DNA of 64,000 bases, taken from positions 372,001 to 436,000 of the forward strand of contig NZ_PPFE01000001.1 of NCBI RefSeq assembly GCF_002917925.1, read 5' to 3'. A program made the position numbers and the translations under genes. The DNA comes from Roseovarius confluentis (lineage in GTDB: Bacteria; Pseudomonadota; Alphaproteobacteria; Rhodobacterales; Rhodobacteraceae). Of this stretch, positions 19,714 to 29,700 are shown piece after piece (within the stretch, counting starts at the first letter, position 1; every line of letters starts with the position of its first letter). Under the pieces are notes generated by a model. The model saw only the letters and a program-made list of their open reading frames with translations, searched no databases and was not told the origin of the DNA.

Positions 19714-20556
19714 TCAAAGCTCCTGCCCGGGGTGCATTTCAGCCATTCGCGAAGCGAGCACCTCAAAGCGATTGGCCATGATCTCGTACTGGACCGCGTT
19801 CATCAGTTGATACACAGTCTGCATTTCGGGATGTTCGAGCGCGGCCAGATATTCCTTTAGCTCCCCGTTCGAGAAATCCTGGTAGGTGTATGCGGCATTG
19901 GCCAGCGCGCCAGCCTTCATGGTCATCCGCATCTCTTCCTCACCGGCCTTCATGGCCGCGCGCAACGCGTCTTCGTCAACCTCTTGGTTCAGAATGCCGG
20001 CATTCGATGCGGCCATCAGAAAGCGAACCTGAATTTCCTGTACAGCGCGAACCGAATTTCCGTCGGAATCCACCGCTTGGTTGAGGTTCTGAAGGGTTTC
20101 GATGCGTTCGTCGCCCTGCTCCACACCTTCGGCCACCAGGGCGCGGCCCTGCTGCTGCTTTGCCTCGTCATCCTCGACCATGTGCGAGGCGTTCTCGGCC
20201 TCCACCAGACGCTGTCCCAGCGGCGAAGCGTAGAATTCCGCGGCGTGGGTCAGATGCTCGTCGCTCAGAGTTTCGGACAGGATGTCGAGCGCCATTGTCT
20301 GCATCTTTTCGGTATCGAACACGTCTTTGGAAACACGCGACCAATCTGAGCCGAAATCGCTGGCCTGCATTCCCAGCATTGCGGGCGCATCCCCGGCGGC
20401 AAGCGCGATCGAATCGAGCGCGACACCAAAGCCGGTCACTTCGAGAAACGCGTCGAGCCGATCGCGATCCGCGGCTCGGGTCTGAAGCGCGGCCATCAGC
20501 GCGATTGCGAGGAAAGCTATGAAAACAAGGGGTCGGATTGAGCGCGTCCGGGTCAC
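19714..20556 (-). CDS. Secreted DUF2059 protein, paralogue
   Basis: 280 residues from GTG 20556, chosen because AGGAGG lies 4-9 bases upstream; the open frame continues to 20640 but without a ribosome-binding site. A signal peptide covers residues ~1-29. The layout matches its downstream neighbour: FDTEKMQTMALDILSETL and HAAEFYASPLGQRLVEAE correspond to the DUF2059 core, and both proteins end in QEL. Sequence identity between the pair is modest, so duplication is old. Likely one transcript of two periplasmic proteins of unknown role. Confidence 0.78.
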   Translation of the reverse strand: MTRTRSIRPLVFIAFLAIALMAALQTRAADRDRLDAFLEVTGFGVALDSIALAAGDAPAMLGMQASDFGSDWSRVSKDVFDTEKMQTMALDILSETLSDEHLTHAAEFYASPLGQRLVEAENASHMVEDDEAKQQQGRALVAEGVEQGDERIETLQNLNQAVDSDGNSVRAVQEIQVRFLMAASNAGILNQEVDEDALRAAMKAGEEEMRMTMKAGALANAAYTYQDFSNGELKEYLAALEHPEMQTVYQLMNAVQYEIMANRFEVLASRMAEMHPGQEL

Positions 20557-20671
20557 GATACCTCCTGACGTGGCGTTGTTTACCCCAACGTAGGCAAAAT
20601 CCGTGGCGAAACAAGGCAAACCCCTTGTCACCCCGTTCAAAGGCGATTAAACGCACCCTCCAGACCCCCGC

Positions 20672-20761
20672 GGAGAGGTGCCGGAGTGGTCGAACGGGGC
20701 GGTCTCGAAAACCGTTGACCCTTCACGGGGTCCCAGGGTTCGAATCCCTGTCTCTCCGCCA
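20672..20761 (+). tRNA. tRNA-Ser (anticodon CGA)
   Basis: A 90-nt class II tRNA with a long variable arm. The acceptor arm GGAGAGG pairs with TCTCTCC and CCA is encoded (20759-20761). The anticodon stem CGGT/ACCG encloses CTCGAAA, anticodon CGA, reading the UCG serine codon. The variable arm is the stretch around CCCTTCACGGGG and the T-arm carries GGTTCGAATCC. Confidence 0.97.
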
Positions 20762-21182
20762 GTTTCCCTTTGAAAACCGTATCAAAACGTCGTTCTGCGC
20801 ATCCGGCCGGTCGCGGTGCTTCTCACCCTGTTTCAGATGCGGCCCGTTCTTGTTTGGCGTAGGTGACATCATGATTAAACACCGCTCGTCGGTCCTTGAC
20901 CAATGATCAAGCAGAGTACGGCAATCGGGTCGTGGGCGTCCCGTAATCTCAAAAACCGCGAAGTCCGAAGCAACCATGTAAGCGGCCCGGTATAGTGCGC
21001 TGGCACGGTCCAGTTCCCTGACGCCCGCGGACAGAGTGTCCGTGTCAAAGACATTTGCGGCAGAGACCAGAGCAAGGATTGGGTAAGCAACGGGTTGATC
21101 CGGAAATGCGCGCCAGACTCCCGGAACAGCTTGGCGCGCCGCGAACAATAGCTGTAATTGGGGTTGCCCGGATGGTTGAGCG
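20762..21182 (-). other. Gene-poor stretch with one weak open frame
   Basis: No gene can be supported with confidence. A minus-strand frame is open from beyond 21148 to 20723 and reads moderately protein-like in its first ~95 codons (for instance an Ala/Leu-rich helix, then EITGRPRPDCRTLL), but its start codon would be TTG without a ribosome-binding site, and it runs through the tRNA-Ser gene at its 3' end. It may be a decayed gene. No terminator hairpin was found behind the tRNA. Confidence 0.35.
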
Positions 21183-21788
21183 TTACAGCAGTCCCAGATC
21201 GCGGGCCATCATCGCGGCATGGGTCCGGTTACGCGCGCCAAGTTTGCGCGAAAGAGTTTTCACATGCAACTTGACGGTCACTTCCTGAATGTCCAGCTCG
21301 CGGGCGATTTCCTTATTTAGCTTGCCTTCCGCGACACAATGCAACACTTCCAGTTCGCGCGGTGTAAGATGCGTGGCGCGGGTTCCTGCCAAGGATTCAC
21401 TCAGGAAATCCTGCGGAAGGTAGACATCGCCGCCCAGGATCTGCTGAATGGCCGCCACAAACTGCTGCGCAGCAAGTGTCTTGGGCAGAAAGCCTGCCGC
21501 GCCCGCCCGCAAAGCCCGCCGCGCGATATCTGGTGGAGCCGTGCCCGACAGGATCGCCACCGGACATCCCGACTCCGCGCGCATTCGGGTCAACCCTGCA
21601 AGCGCCTCCATTCCCGGCATGGTGTAGTCCAGCATGATCAGGTTGAACGGACCTTGCTCGGCATTGACCTTCAACGCTTCGTCCAGAGACGCGGCCTGCG
21701 CCACCTCAAATGCGGCCTGGCGCTTGATGAAATCCGCGATCGTCTCTCGGACCAGGGTATGGTCGTCGGCCAGCAAAATCCTTTTCAT
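21183..21788 (-). CDS. LuxR/NarL-family two-component response regulator
   Basis: 201 residues from ATG 21788. Receiver domain at 1-120: ILLADDHTLVRE with the acidic pair, LDYTMPGMEAL with the phospho-accepting Asp, AILSGT and the Lys of FLPKT. C-terminal LuxR HTH at ~137-200: LTPRELEVLHCVAEGKLNKEIARELDIQEVTVKLHV. It is a DNA-binding response regulator; no cognate kinase is adjacent. Its position next to the divergent RND efflux operon makes that operon a plausible target, but this is inference. Confidence 0.92.
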   Translation of the reverse strand: MKRILLADDHTLVRETIADFIKRQAAFEVAQAASLDEALKVNAEQGPFNLIMLDYTMPGMEALAGLTRMRAESGCPVAILSGTAPPDIARRALRAGAAGFLPKTLAAQQFVAAIQQILGGDVYLPQDFLSESLAGTRATHLTPRELEVLHCVAEGKLNKEIARELDIQEVTVKLHVKTLSRKLGARNRTHAAMMARDLGLL

Positions 21789-22098
21789 ACGCCGCGATAG
21801 GTCCGTCGGTTGACGTTGCGTTGGCGCCACCGACCCGGACAGGGCTGGGGCACATCTCAAGCTAAGTATAACACCGGATCCGATCGGCACCATCAATTAA
21901 CATCTGTGGGCACGTCTTGTGCACCAAACCCGATTATGTTTGCGTTCACGCACATTTGAAGACAGGCGGGCCAAGAATACACTGCCCGTTCAAGATGCAA
22001 CACTTGGCCAAGCTTGCTATTCAGCGCGGTTAATCTAACCTGCACGGACCTGTCTATTGCGGCGCCGTGCCCGCAGCGCGGGATCGTGGAGCGACCGA
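21789..22098. promoter_or_regulatory. Divergent upstream region, response regulator / RND operon
   Basis: 310 bp separating the two divergent start codons. It is relatively AT-rich in its middle (~21860-22040), as expected for promoters, but I cannot name a -35/-10 pair or an operator with confidence. GGAG (22088-22091) is the ribosome-binding site of the adaptor gene. No small gene is supported. Confidence 0.4.
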
Positions 22099-23190
22099 AT
22101 GTCCGTATTCAAACAGCTATTGCTGATTTGCCTCCTGGGGGCGATCGGCTACGCCGCCTACTGGGGGTACGCGACCTACCTCGCGCCTCCGGCTGAAGCG
22201 GCAGAGGCTCGTGGCTCGGACCCGGTTACGGTCGAAACGGCGCGGGCCGAAACCGAGCGCATCTATCAGAAGGTCGAGGCGGTCGGCACGACGCGCGCCG
22301 CCAACTCGGTTCAGATTGTCCCGGAAGCGGATGGCCGCATCGTGGAACTGGCGATCACGCCGGGGGGGCGGGTGGAGGAAGGCGCGGTTTTGGTCCGGCT
22401 GGACGACGCGATAGAGCGGGCCGATCTTGCCGAAGCCGAGGCACGGCTGATCGAGCGCCGGCAGGTTCTTGAGCGGGTCGAGCAATTGCGCAGCACAAAC
22501 GCGGTCAGTCAGGCTTCGCAGGAGGAAGCTGTAGCGCGGCTGGCGGAGGCCGAGGCACAGTTGGAACGGGCCCAACAACGGCTGGACCGGCGGACAATAA
22601 TTGCCCCGTTCGGCGGCGTTCTGGGTCTGGCCGAAGTGGATCGCGGCGCACGTGTGACCAGCGACGACATGATCACGCGCCTCGACGACCTGAGCCAGGT
22701 AGAACTTGAATTCTCGCTTCCGGAAACCCTGTTCGCGAAAGTCCAGCGTGGTATGCCGGTTGAAGCGCAAAGCGTGGCCTTCGACGATCGCGTGTTCACG
22801 GGTCAGATAGACGCGGTGGACAGCCGGATCGATCCAGTGTCGCGGGCCTTTCGGGCGCGCGCCGTTATACCCAATCCTGATGGTCTTTTGCCTGCGGGCA
22901 TGTTCATGTCACTGACCCTCACCCTTTCTGAAGCGGACGCGCTGGTGGTGCCGGAAGAAGCCATCATTTTTCAGGCCGCCGATACTTATGTCTTCACGAT
23001 CAACGAAGGGGTGGCCACGCGCACGCCTGTTCGAACCGGGGCGCGGCAGGACGGCAAGGTGGCCGTACTGGCCGGGCTCGACGAAGGCCAGGAGGTGGCG
23101 ATACGCGGGCTCGGCCGGCTGCGCGACGGCGCCGTGGTCACAGTCAAATCTACAGAACCAGTATTGGACGGGTCGGAGGGTGACACGTGA
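22099..23190 (+). CDS. RND efflux periplasmic adaptor (membrane fusion protein), system 1
   Basis: 363 residues from ATG 22099. One N-terminal membrane anchor (~residues 5-25) is followed by a biotinyl-lipoyl half (SVQIVPEADGRIVELAITPGGRVEEGAVLVRLDD), a coiled-coil hairpin rich in Glu/Ala/Arg (~85-150), the second lipoyl half (TIIAPFGGVLG), a beta-barrel and a membrane-proximal domain. It links the inner-membrane pump to an outer-membrane channel, which is not encoded here. It overlaps the pump gene (GTGA at 23187). Confidence 0.93.
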   Translation: MSVFKQLLLICLLGAIGYAAYWGYATYLAPPAEAAEARGSDPVTVETARAETERIYQKVEAVGTTRAANSVQIVPEADGRIVELAITPGGRVEEGAVLVRLDDAIERADLAEAEARLIERRQVLERVEQLRSTNAVSQASQEEAVARLAEAEAQLERAQQRLDRRTIIAPFGGVLGLAEVDRGARVTSDDMITRLDDLSQVELEFSLPETLFAKVQRGMPVEAQSVAFDDRVFTGQIDAVDSRIDPVSRAFRARAVIPNPDGLLPAGMFMSLTLTLSEADALVVPEEAIIFQAADTYVFTINEGVATRTPVRTGARQDGKVAVLAGLDEGQEVAIRGLGRLRDGAVVTVKSTEPVLDGSEGDT

Positions 23191-26100
23191 CGCTGTCGGA
23201 CATCGCGGTACGCCGGCCGGTGCTGGCGGCGGTGGCCAGCCTACTGATCTTGGTCTTCGGCCTTGCGGCAGTGCAGAACATCCCCGTGCGCGAATTGCCC
23301 GATGTCGACAACGCCGTGGTTACGATCACGACTGAGTATCGTGGCGCGGCACCCGAGGTGATCGACACCGATATCACCGAAACGCTGGAAGGCGCGGTTG
23401 CCGCAATCACCGGCCTGCGCTCGATTAGTTCGGAATCGCGCCAGGGCCGCAGTCGCATCACTCTAGAATTCGAAACCTCGCGCGATCTGGACAACGCGGC
23501 CAACGACGTGCGCAATGCGATCGGACGCGTCACCGGACAACTGCCTGAAGAGGCCGACGAGCCTCGAGTGGTCAAGTCCGACGCCGACGCGGATCCGGTC
23601 ATGCGGCTGGCCGTGACGTCGGACCGGATGACGACCGCCGAAATCACCGATTACATCGACCGCTTCATAGCCGACCGCATCGCCACGGTTGATGGCGTGG
23701 CAGATCTGAACATTTATGGCGAGCGTCCCTTCGCAGTGCGCATCTGGCTTGACCGGCGCTCGCTGGCGGCGCGCAAGCTGACGGTGGCCGATGTCGAAGC
23801 CGCTTTGCGGCGCAACAACCTCGAGCTGCCGGCTGGCGAGGTCAAATCGCAGGACCGGCAGTTGACCGTCCGGTTGAACTCCCGCCTCAGTAATATCGAG
23901 GATTTCCGCGACGTGGTGCTGGATCGCGTGGCGGGCTTTCCTGTGCGCCTGGGCGATGTGGCGCGGGTCGAGCCGGGCGTGGCCGATGACAGCACCATCG
24001 TACGCACTGATGGAACTGACGCGGTGGGCATCGCCGTCCTGCGCCAAAGCAAGTCGAACACCCTGGCAATTTCCCAGGCCGTGCGCGCCGAGATAGAGGC
24101 GATCACGCCGACCCTGCCCCAGGGCATGACACTGATCGTCGGATCGGATGACGCGCTGTTCGTCGGAGCCTCGATCCGCGAGGTGATTATCGCGCTCAGC
24201 ATCTCGCTGGCGCTGGTAGTTCTTGTGATTCTCGTATTCCTGCGCAGCCCTCGGGCCACACTGATCCCTTTCGTCGCGATCCCCGTGTCACTGATTGGTT
24301 GCTTCATCCTGATTTCGGCCTGGGGGTTCTCGCTTAACACGCTGACGCTACTGGCGCTGCTTCTCGCAATTGGCCTCGTGGTCGACGACGCCATCGTGGT
24401 GCTGGAAAACATCCAGCGCCGGATCGAGATGGGGGAAAGTCCGCTTGCCGCCAGCTATCGCGGAGCGCGTCAGGTGACGTTTGCAGTCATCGCCACATCG
24501 CTGACATTGATGGCCGTCTTCGTGCCGCTGTCTTTCATGCCCGGACAGGTCGGGCGCCTTTTCGTCGAATTCGGGTGGGTCATGGCGGGGACAGTGGCGA
24601 TATCGACCTTCGTGGCCCTGACCGCCTGCCCGGCGCTGGCCTCGAAGGTGCTGCGTCAGCGCGACGGGGTGTCCGCAGACGACGCCGAGAGCCTGGGTTG
24701 GGCGCAACGCAAGTACGAAGCGCTGCTGAAACGCGCAGTGCAGGCACCACTGGTGGTGCTTGCCGTGGCGCTCACCGTGACCGGGGGTGCTGCGCTGTTC
24801 TACGAGGGCCTCCCTCGCGAGTTGGCCCCGCGCGAGGATCGCGGGGTGGGTTTCGTGCCGCTGACCGCGCCCCAAGGCAGCACGGTGGAGCATTCCGATA
24901 TCGCCGCGCGGCAGGTCGAGGGGATTCTTGAACCGCTGCGCCAGTCCGGCGTGATCGAGACGGTTTTCACCTTTACCGGCTGGGGCAACCGGGCCTGGCG
25001 GTCTTTCGTGGTGTTTCGCCTTGCCCCCTGGGATGAACGTGACATGTCCGTTTCAGAGGTGGTCGGACAGATCGCACCCCAAATGGGAGACGTGACAATC
25101 GCCCGTGGCTTTCCGGTAACCCCGGCCGGCCTTGGCCTGCGCGGCAACTCCACCCCGGTGCGTGTGGTCGTGGGCGGTCCAGATTTCGAGAGCGTCAAGG
25201 AATGGGCCGAACGCCTGCAAGCGGAGGCCGAGACCATTCCGGGGCTGGTCAATCCCGAGATCGACTTCGACCAGAATTTGCCGCAACTCGATGTCACGAT
25301 CGATCGCGCGCGTGCGGACGACCTCGGCATATCGGTGGAAACGATCGCAGGTACCTTGCAAACGCTACTGGCCTCGCGCGAGGTCACAGGCTTTGTCAGC
25401 CGGGGCCGAGAGTACCCGGTGATCCTTCAGGCACAGGATGACGACCGCAATACGCCGTCGGATATCGACAATATCTTCGTGCGGGCGGGCGACGGCGAAA
25501 CACTCGTGCCGCTTGGGGCCCTGGTCGATCTGCGAGAGAATGCCGCCGCCCCCAGCCTGCGCCGCTTCGACCGCCTCCCGTCCGTTCAGCTTTCCGGAGC
25601 TCTGGAGCCCGGCGCACAGCTTGGCACCGTGCTTGACACGATCGAGACCGCCGCGCGGAATATCCTGCCGGTCGAGGCCAAGTTGGGGTACGAAGGTCAG
25701 TCACGTACCTTTAAGGACACGTCAGCGGGCGTCGGCTTCGTGCTTGCCCTGTCGCTGCTGATCGTCTTCCTGGTACTTGCCGCCCAGTTCGAAAGCTTTG
25801 TGCACCCGGTCACGATCATGCTGACCGTTCCGGCGGGACTGGCCGGGGCGATCTATGCGATGGCGCTTGGGGGACTCACACTCAATGTCTATAGCCAGAT
25901 CGGGATCATCCTGTTGGTCGGACTGGTCGCCAAGAACGGCATCCTGATCGTGGAGTTCGCCAATCAACTGCGCAGCGACGGCCTTGAAACCCGCGAGGCT
26001 GTGATCCGCGCGGCCACACTGCGTCTGCGTCCGATCGTGATGACGGTGATATCGACCATTCTGGGCGCCCTGCCCCTTGTCATGGCCACGGGCGCCGGCG

Positions 26101-26276
26101 CTGAAAGCCGTCAGGCCATAGGCACCGTGATCGTGGCGGGCTTGTCTCTGTCGGCGGTGCTCATGCTGGTCGTCACGCCTGTCCTTTACGATCTGCTGGC
26201 GCGGTTCACACGACCGCAGGGTACGCTGGAGAGACGGCTCGACCGCGAACTTTCCGAAACCCGCGCCGCAATGTAG
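23187..26276 (+). CDS. RND efflux pump, inner-membrane permease, system 1
   Basis: 1029 residues with the RND layout of 12 membrane helices and two large periplasmic loops. The proton relay is intact: Asp400-Asp401 in TM4 (LVVDDAIVVLEN) and Lys916 in TM10 (VAKNGILIVEF). The N-terminus reads LSDIAVRRPVLAAV as in MdtB/MexF-like pumps. It exports drugs, toxic organics or metabolites by proton antiport. It starts at GTG 23187 within the adaptor's last codons. Substrates unknown. Confidence 0.95.
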   Translation: MTLSDIAVRRPVLAAVASLLILVFGLAAVQNIPVRELPDVDNAVVTITTEYRGAAPEVIDTDITETLEGAVAAITGLRSISSESRQGRSRITLEFETSRDLDNAANDVRNAIGRVTGQLPEEADEPRVVKSDADADPVMRLAVTSDRMTTAEITDYIDRFIADRIATVDGVADLNIYGERPFAVRIWLDRRSLAARKLTVADVEAALRRNNLELPAGEVKSQDRQLTVRLNSRLSNIEDFRDVVLDRVAGFPVRLGDVARVEPGVADDSTIVRTDGTDAVGIAVLRQSKSNTLAISQAVRAEIEAITPTLPQGMTLIVGSDDALFVGASIREVIIALSISLALVVLVILVFLRSPRATLIPFVAIPVSLIGCFILISAWGFSLNTLTLLALLLAIGLVVDDAIVVLENIQRRIEMGESPLAASYRGARQVTFAVIATSLTLMAVFVPLSFMPGQVGRLFVEFGWVMAGTVAISTFVALTACPALASKVLRQRDGVSADDAESLGWAQRKYEALLKRAVQAPLVVLAVALTVTGGAALFYEGLPRELAPREDRGVGFVPLTAPQGSTVEHSDIAARQVEGILEPLRQSGVIETVFTFTGWGNRAWRSFVVFRLAPWDERDMSVSEVVGQIAPQMGDVTIARGFPVTPAGLGLRGNSTPVRVVVGGPDFESVKEWAERLQAEAETIPGLVNPEIDFDQNLPQLDVTIDRARADDLGISVETIAGTLQTLLASREVTGFVSRGREYPVILQAQDDDRNTPSDIDNIFVRAGDGETLVPLGALVDLRENAAAPSLRRFDRLPSVQLSGALEPGAQLGTVLDTIETAARNILPVEAKLGYEGQSRTFKDTSAGVGFVLALSLLIVFLVLAAQFESFVHPVTIMLTVPAGLAGAIYAMALGGLTLNVYSQIGIILLVGLVAKNGILIVEFANQLRSDGLETREAVIRAATLRLRPIVMTVISTILGALPLVMATGAGAESRQAIGTVIVAGLSLSAVLMLVVTPVLYDLLARFTRPQGTLERRLDRELSETRAAM

Positions 26277-26292
26277 GCGGGCGTCGCTCACC

Positions 26293-26655
26293 TTACCCCA
26301 CCAGCGGGGTTTCCTCGCCCTCCGAGAAAACGGCGATCAGGCATCCCGTCTCGGTATGTGAAACATGGTCGGTTCCCGGTGCCAGCCAGACGACATCGCC
26401 TTGCCGATAGACCGTGCCGTCATTGTCGATCAATTCACCCTCGAGCATCACGAATTCCTCGGCCCCGCCATGACGGTGCGGGGTCGACCTTGCCCCCGGC
26501 TCCATCCTGTAGATGTAGAAACCCACGTCGCGCGGCATCGCGGTGTTCAGCTTTAGGATCGAGGTTCCCGGCTCCGTGACGGGGTCATAGGGTTCGAAAG
26601 CAGTTGCGTCCCGTATATTTGCTACACGCCGGTCAATTGAACGAATTGGTTTCAT
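26293..26655 (-). CDS. Cupin-domain protein
   Basis: 120 residues with one cupin barrel: motif 1 PGARSTPHRHGGAEEFVMLEG (two His and Glu as metal ligands) and motif 2 PGTDHVSHTE (third His). It is small and cytosolic with no fused domain; the closest general description is a ChrR-like or metal-binding cupin of unknown substrate. It lies between two RND systems, convergent with the first and head-to-tail behind nothing in particular, so function is not inferable from context. Confidence 0.82.
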   Translation of the reverse strand: MKPIRSIDRRVANIRDATAFEPYDPVTEPGTSILKLNTAMPRDVGFYIYRMEPGARSTPHRHGGAEEFVMLEGELIDNDGTVYRQGDVVWLAPGTDHVSHTETGCLIAVFSEGEETPLVG

Positions 26656-26721
26656 GCGCTCCCCTCAATGTTGTGTTGAGAGAAACGTATCGGATTGCTG
26701 GGCGCCCGGCAAAACGCATCC

Positions 26722-29700
26722 TCAACTGGCCTGTTTCGAGACCCGCGCGGCCAACGTCTTGACCAGTACGTATAGCAGCGGCACGAACAGTGTTGCCACG
26801 AAGGTCGAAGCTGCCATGCCACCCAGCACCGCAATACCGATCGCGTTTTGAGCCTGTGCGCCGGGGCCACTGGCGGTCGCAAGGGGCATGACGCCGAGCA
26901 TGAAGGTCAGGGCGGTCATAAGGATCGGCCTCAGCCGCTGGCGTGCCGCGGTGACGGCGGCCTGCACGATATCGCCCGTCTCGCGCAGCACTTCTTCCGC
27001 GAACTCGACAACGAGGATGGCGTTCCGTGATGCCAGACCGATTGTCGTCAGAAGCCCTACGGTGAAGTAGACATCGTTCGATTGCCCGGTCAACCAAGAG
27101 GCTGTCAGCGCACCGGTCAGGCTGATCGGTACGGCCAGCATTACCGACAGGGGCACCATCCAGCTTTCGTAAAGCGCAGCCAGGGCAAGAAAGACGATCA
27201 ATGCGGAAATGGCATAAAGCATCGCCACGTTGCTGCCAGCGGCGCGCTCCTGAAAGCTTATACCGGCCCAGCCGACGCCATATTCCGGTGTCTCAGAGGC
27301 TACGAGTTCCTCCATCGCCGCCATCGCGTCGCCCGAACTGCCTCCTTGCGAGGGATTGCCGGAGATCGCGATTGCGCCAAGCCCGTCATATCGGGTCAGG
27401 ACCGGCGCGATCTGCTCCCACCGGCTTTGGATGAAGGCGGCGAAGGGCACCATCTCCTGATCGCTGTTTCGCGCGTACCAGGACGCGACATCCTCGGGCT
27501 GCATCCTGTGAGGCGCATCGGCCTGAACGATCACTGGCCGCAGATCGTTGCCCAGAAGAAAGTCATTCACGTCACGTCCGGCGAAGATGATTGACAGCAT
27601 CGCGTTCACGGAGTCGACCGAGAGGCCGAAGCTCTCGGCCTTGGGCCGGTCGATATCCAGTGACAGCGAGGCTTCGGTGTCGATCCCGTCGGCCCGAACC
27701 GCCGTCAGGCGCGGGTCCTGCGCGGCGGCCCCCGTCAGGCGCTGCGCGGCCTCGATCAGTTCATCCGCCCCCTGCCCGCCCTGATCGAGCAGATACATGC
27801 TAAATCCGCCCGACGTGCCCAGGCCGGGAATCGCGGGGGGCTGTATGGTGAAGATCTGCGCACTGCGATGACCGAAAAGCGCCTGGTTTGCGCGGGCTGC
27901 AACCGCCTCTGCCGAAAGACTTGGATCCTCGCGTAGGTCGAAATCCTTTAGCCGGGCAAACAGCATCGCCTGATGCTGACCGCTGCCGGCAAAGCTGAAA
28001 CCGCGAACGCCGAAGACCGCCTCGACCGCGTCGGGTTCGTTTTCCAGGAAATGCGTCTCGACCTCGTTCAGCACCGCCTCGGTGACCGGCGCCGTGGTTC
28101 CCGCAGGCAGAGAGATAAGACTCAGAACGACGCCCTGGTCCTCGGTCGGAATGAACGAACCTGGCATGCGCTCGTAAACAAGATAGCCACCGTAGCCTAT
28201 GGCGCCGACGACCAGTAGCATCACAAAGCGCAGAGGCACCAGCCGCTTGACCAAGCCGGTGAACCCTGCGACCAGGCCGGACAGGCCGCTGTTGAACCAC
28301 CGCGCGGCGAAGAACCGCGCGTCGCCGCGTTTGCGCAAGAGCTGCGCGCACATCGCCGGTGTCAGGCTGAGCGCGATCAGGAGCGACAGGACCATTGCGG
28401 TGATTATCGTGATCGAGAATTGCCGATATATCACCCCGACCGAACCCGCGGAAAACGCCATCGGCACGAACACAGCGACAAGTACCACCAGGATCCCGAT
28501 AAGCGCGCCAGTGATTTGCTTCATGCTGCGCACAGTCGCGGTAACCGGGTCCAGATCCTCTTCCGCAATCAGCCGTTCCACGTTTTCCACCACCACGATG
28601 GCGTCGTCCACCAGTAGGCCGATCGCCAGCACCAGCGCAAACATGGTCAAAGTGTTGACGGTGTATCCCAGCACCGACAGCGCCGCGAACGTACCCAGAA
28701 GGACGATGGGCACCGTGATGATCGGAATGATCGTCGCACGCCAGGTTTGCAGAAAAATCAGCAGCACGATCAGGACCAGCACCACCGCTTCGACCAGGGT
28801 CATGTAAACTTGGTTGATCGACCGCTCCACGAAAGGCGAGGTGTCATAGGGGATCTCGACCGCGACCCCCTCGGGCAGACTGGGCTCGATCGAGCGAAGG
28901 AGTTCGCGCACCCCCTCGGCCGTGTCGAGCGCGTTGGCGCCGGTGCGCAGATTGACGCCGAATCCTACCGCGGATTGCCTGTCGAGCCACGCCTCGGTGG
29001 CATAGCTTTCGTTGCCGATCTCGATGCGGGCAACATCGCTGAGATAGACCGCGTCCCCGCCCAGCCCGGAGCGAAGCAGGATCCGGCCGAACTCGTCCTC
29101 CGTGCGAAGCTGGCTTTGCGCGGTGATCGTCGCTGTGACCTGCTGGCCGTCCGCCAGCGGCAGGTCGCCCAAAGCGCCGACCGCGACGGCAGTGTTCTGC
29201 GCCTCGACCGCCGATACAACGTCCGACGCAGTCAGCCGGTAACGCGCGAGCGACAACGGGTCGAGCCAGATGCGCATTGCGTAGCCCGAGCCGAAAAGGT
29301 TCACACCACCGACGCCATCCTGTCGCAAAAGCGTGCTTTCGATTTGGCCGGTGAAGATATTGCCAAGGTCGGTCGAGGTTTGCGCCCCGTTTTCGGATAC
29401 CAAGGCACCTACCAGAAGCAGCGACGAGCTGGACCGGGTTACGTTCACACCCTGGTCCCGCACCGTCTGAGGCAGTTGGGACTCGATCTGGGTGACGCGA
29501 ACCTGCACATCATTCTGTGCAGTCACGGGTTCGATGGAGCCGTCGAAAACCATAGTGATCGACGAACTGCCAGCGGTAGATGTCGACGTCGTGTAAAGCA
29601 AACCGTCCAGGCCGGTCAGTCGGTCCTCGATCACCCGTGTTACCGTGCTTTCAAGCGTGCTTGCGGTACCGCCAGGATAGGTCGCCTCCACGCGCACGGT

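Noticed and set aside
20723-21148. Minus-strand frame of 141 codons across the tRNA-Ser gene
   Set aside because: It needs a TTG start without a ribosome-binding site and reads through the tRNA, giving the well-known tRNA-derived artefact DSNPGTP at its end; at best a decayed gene.
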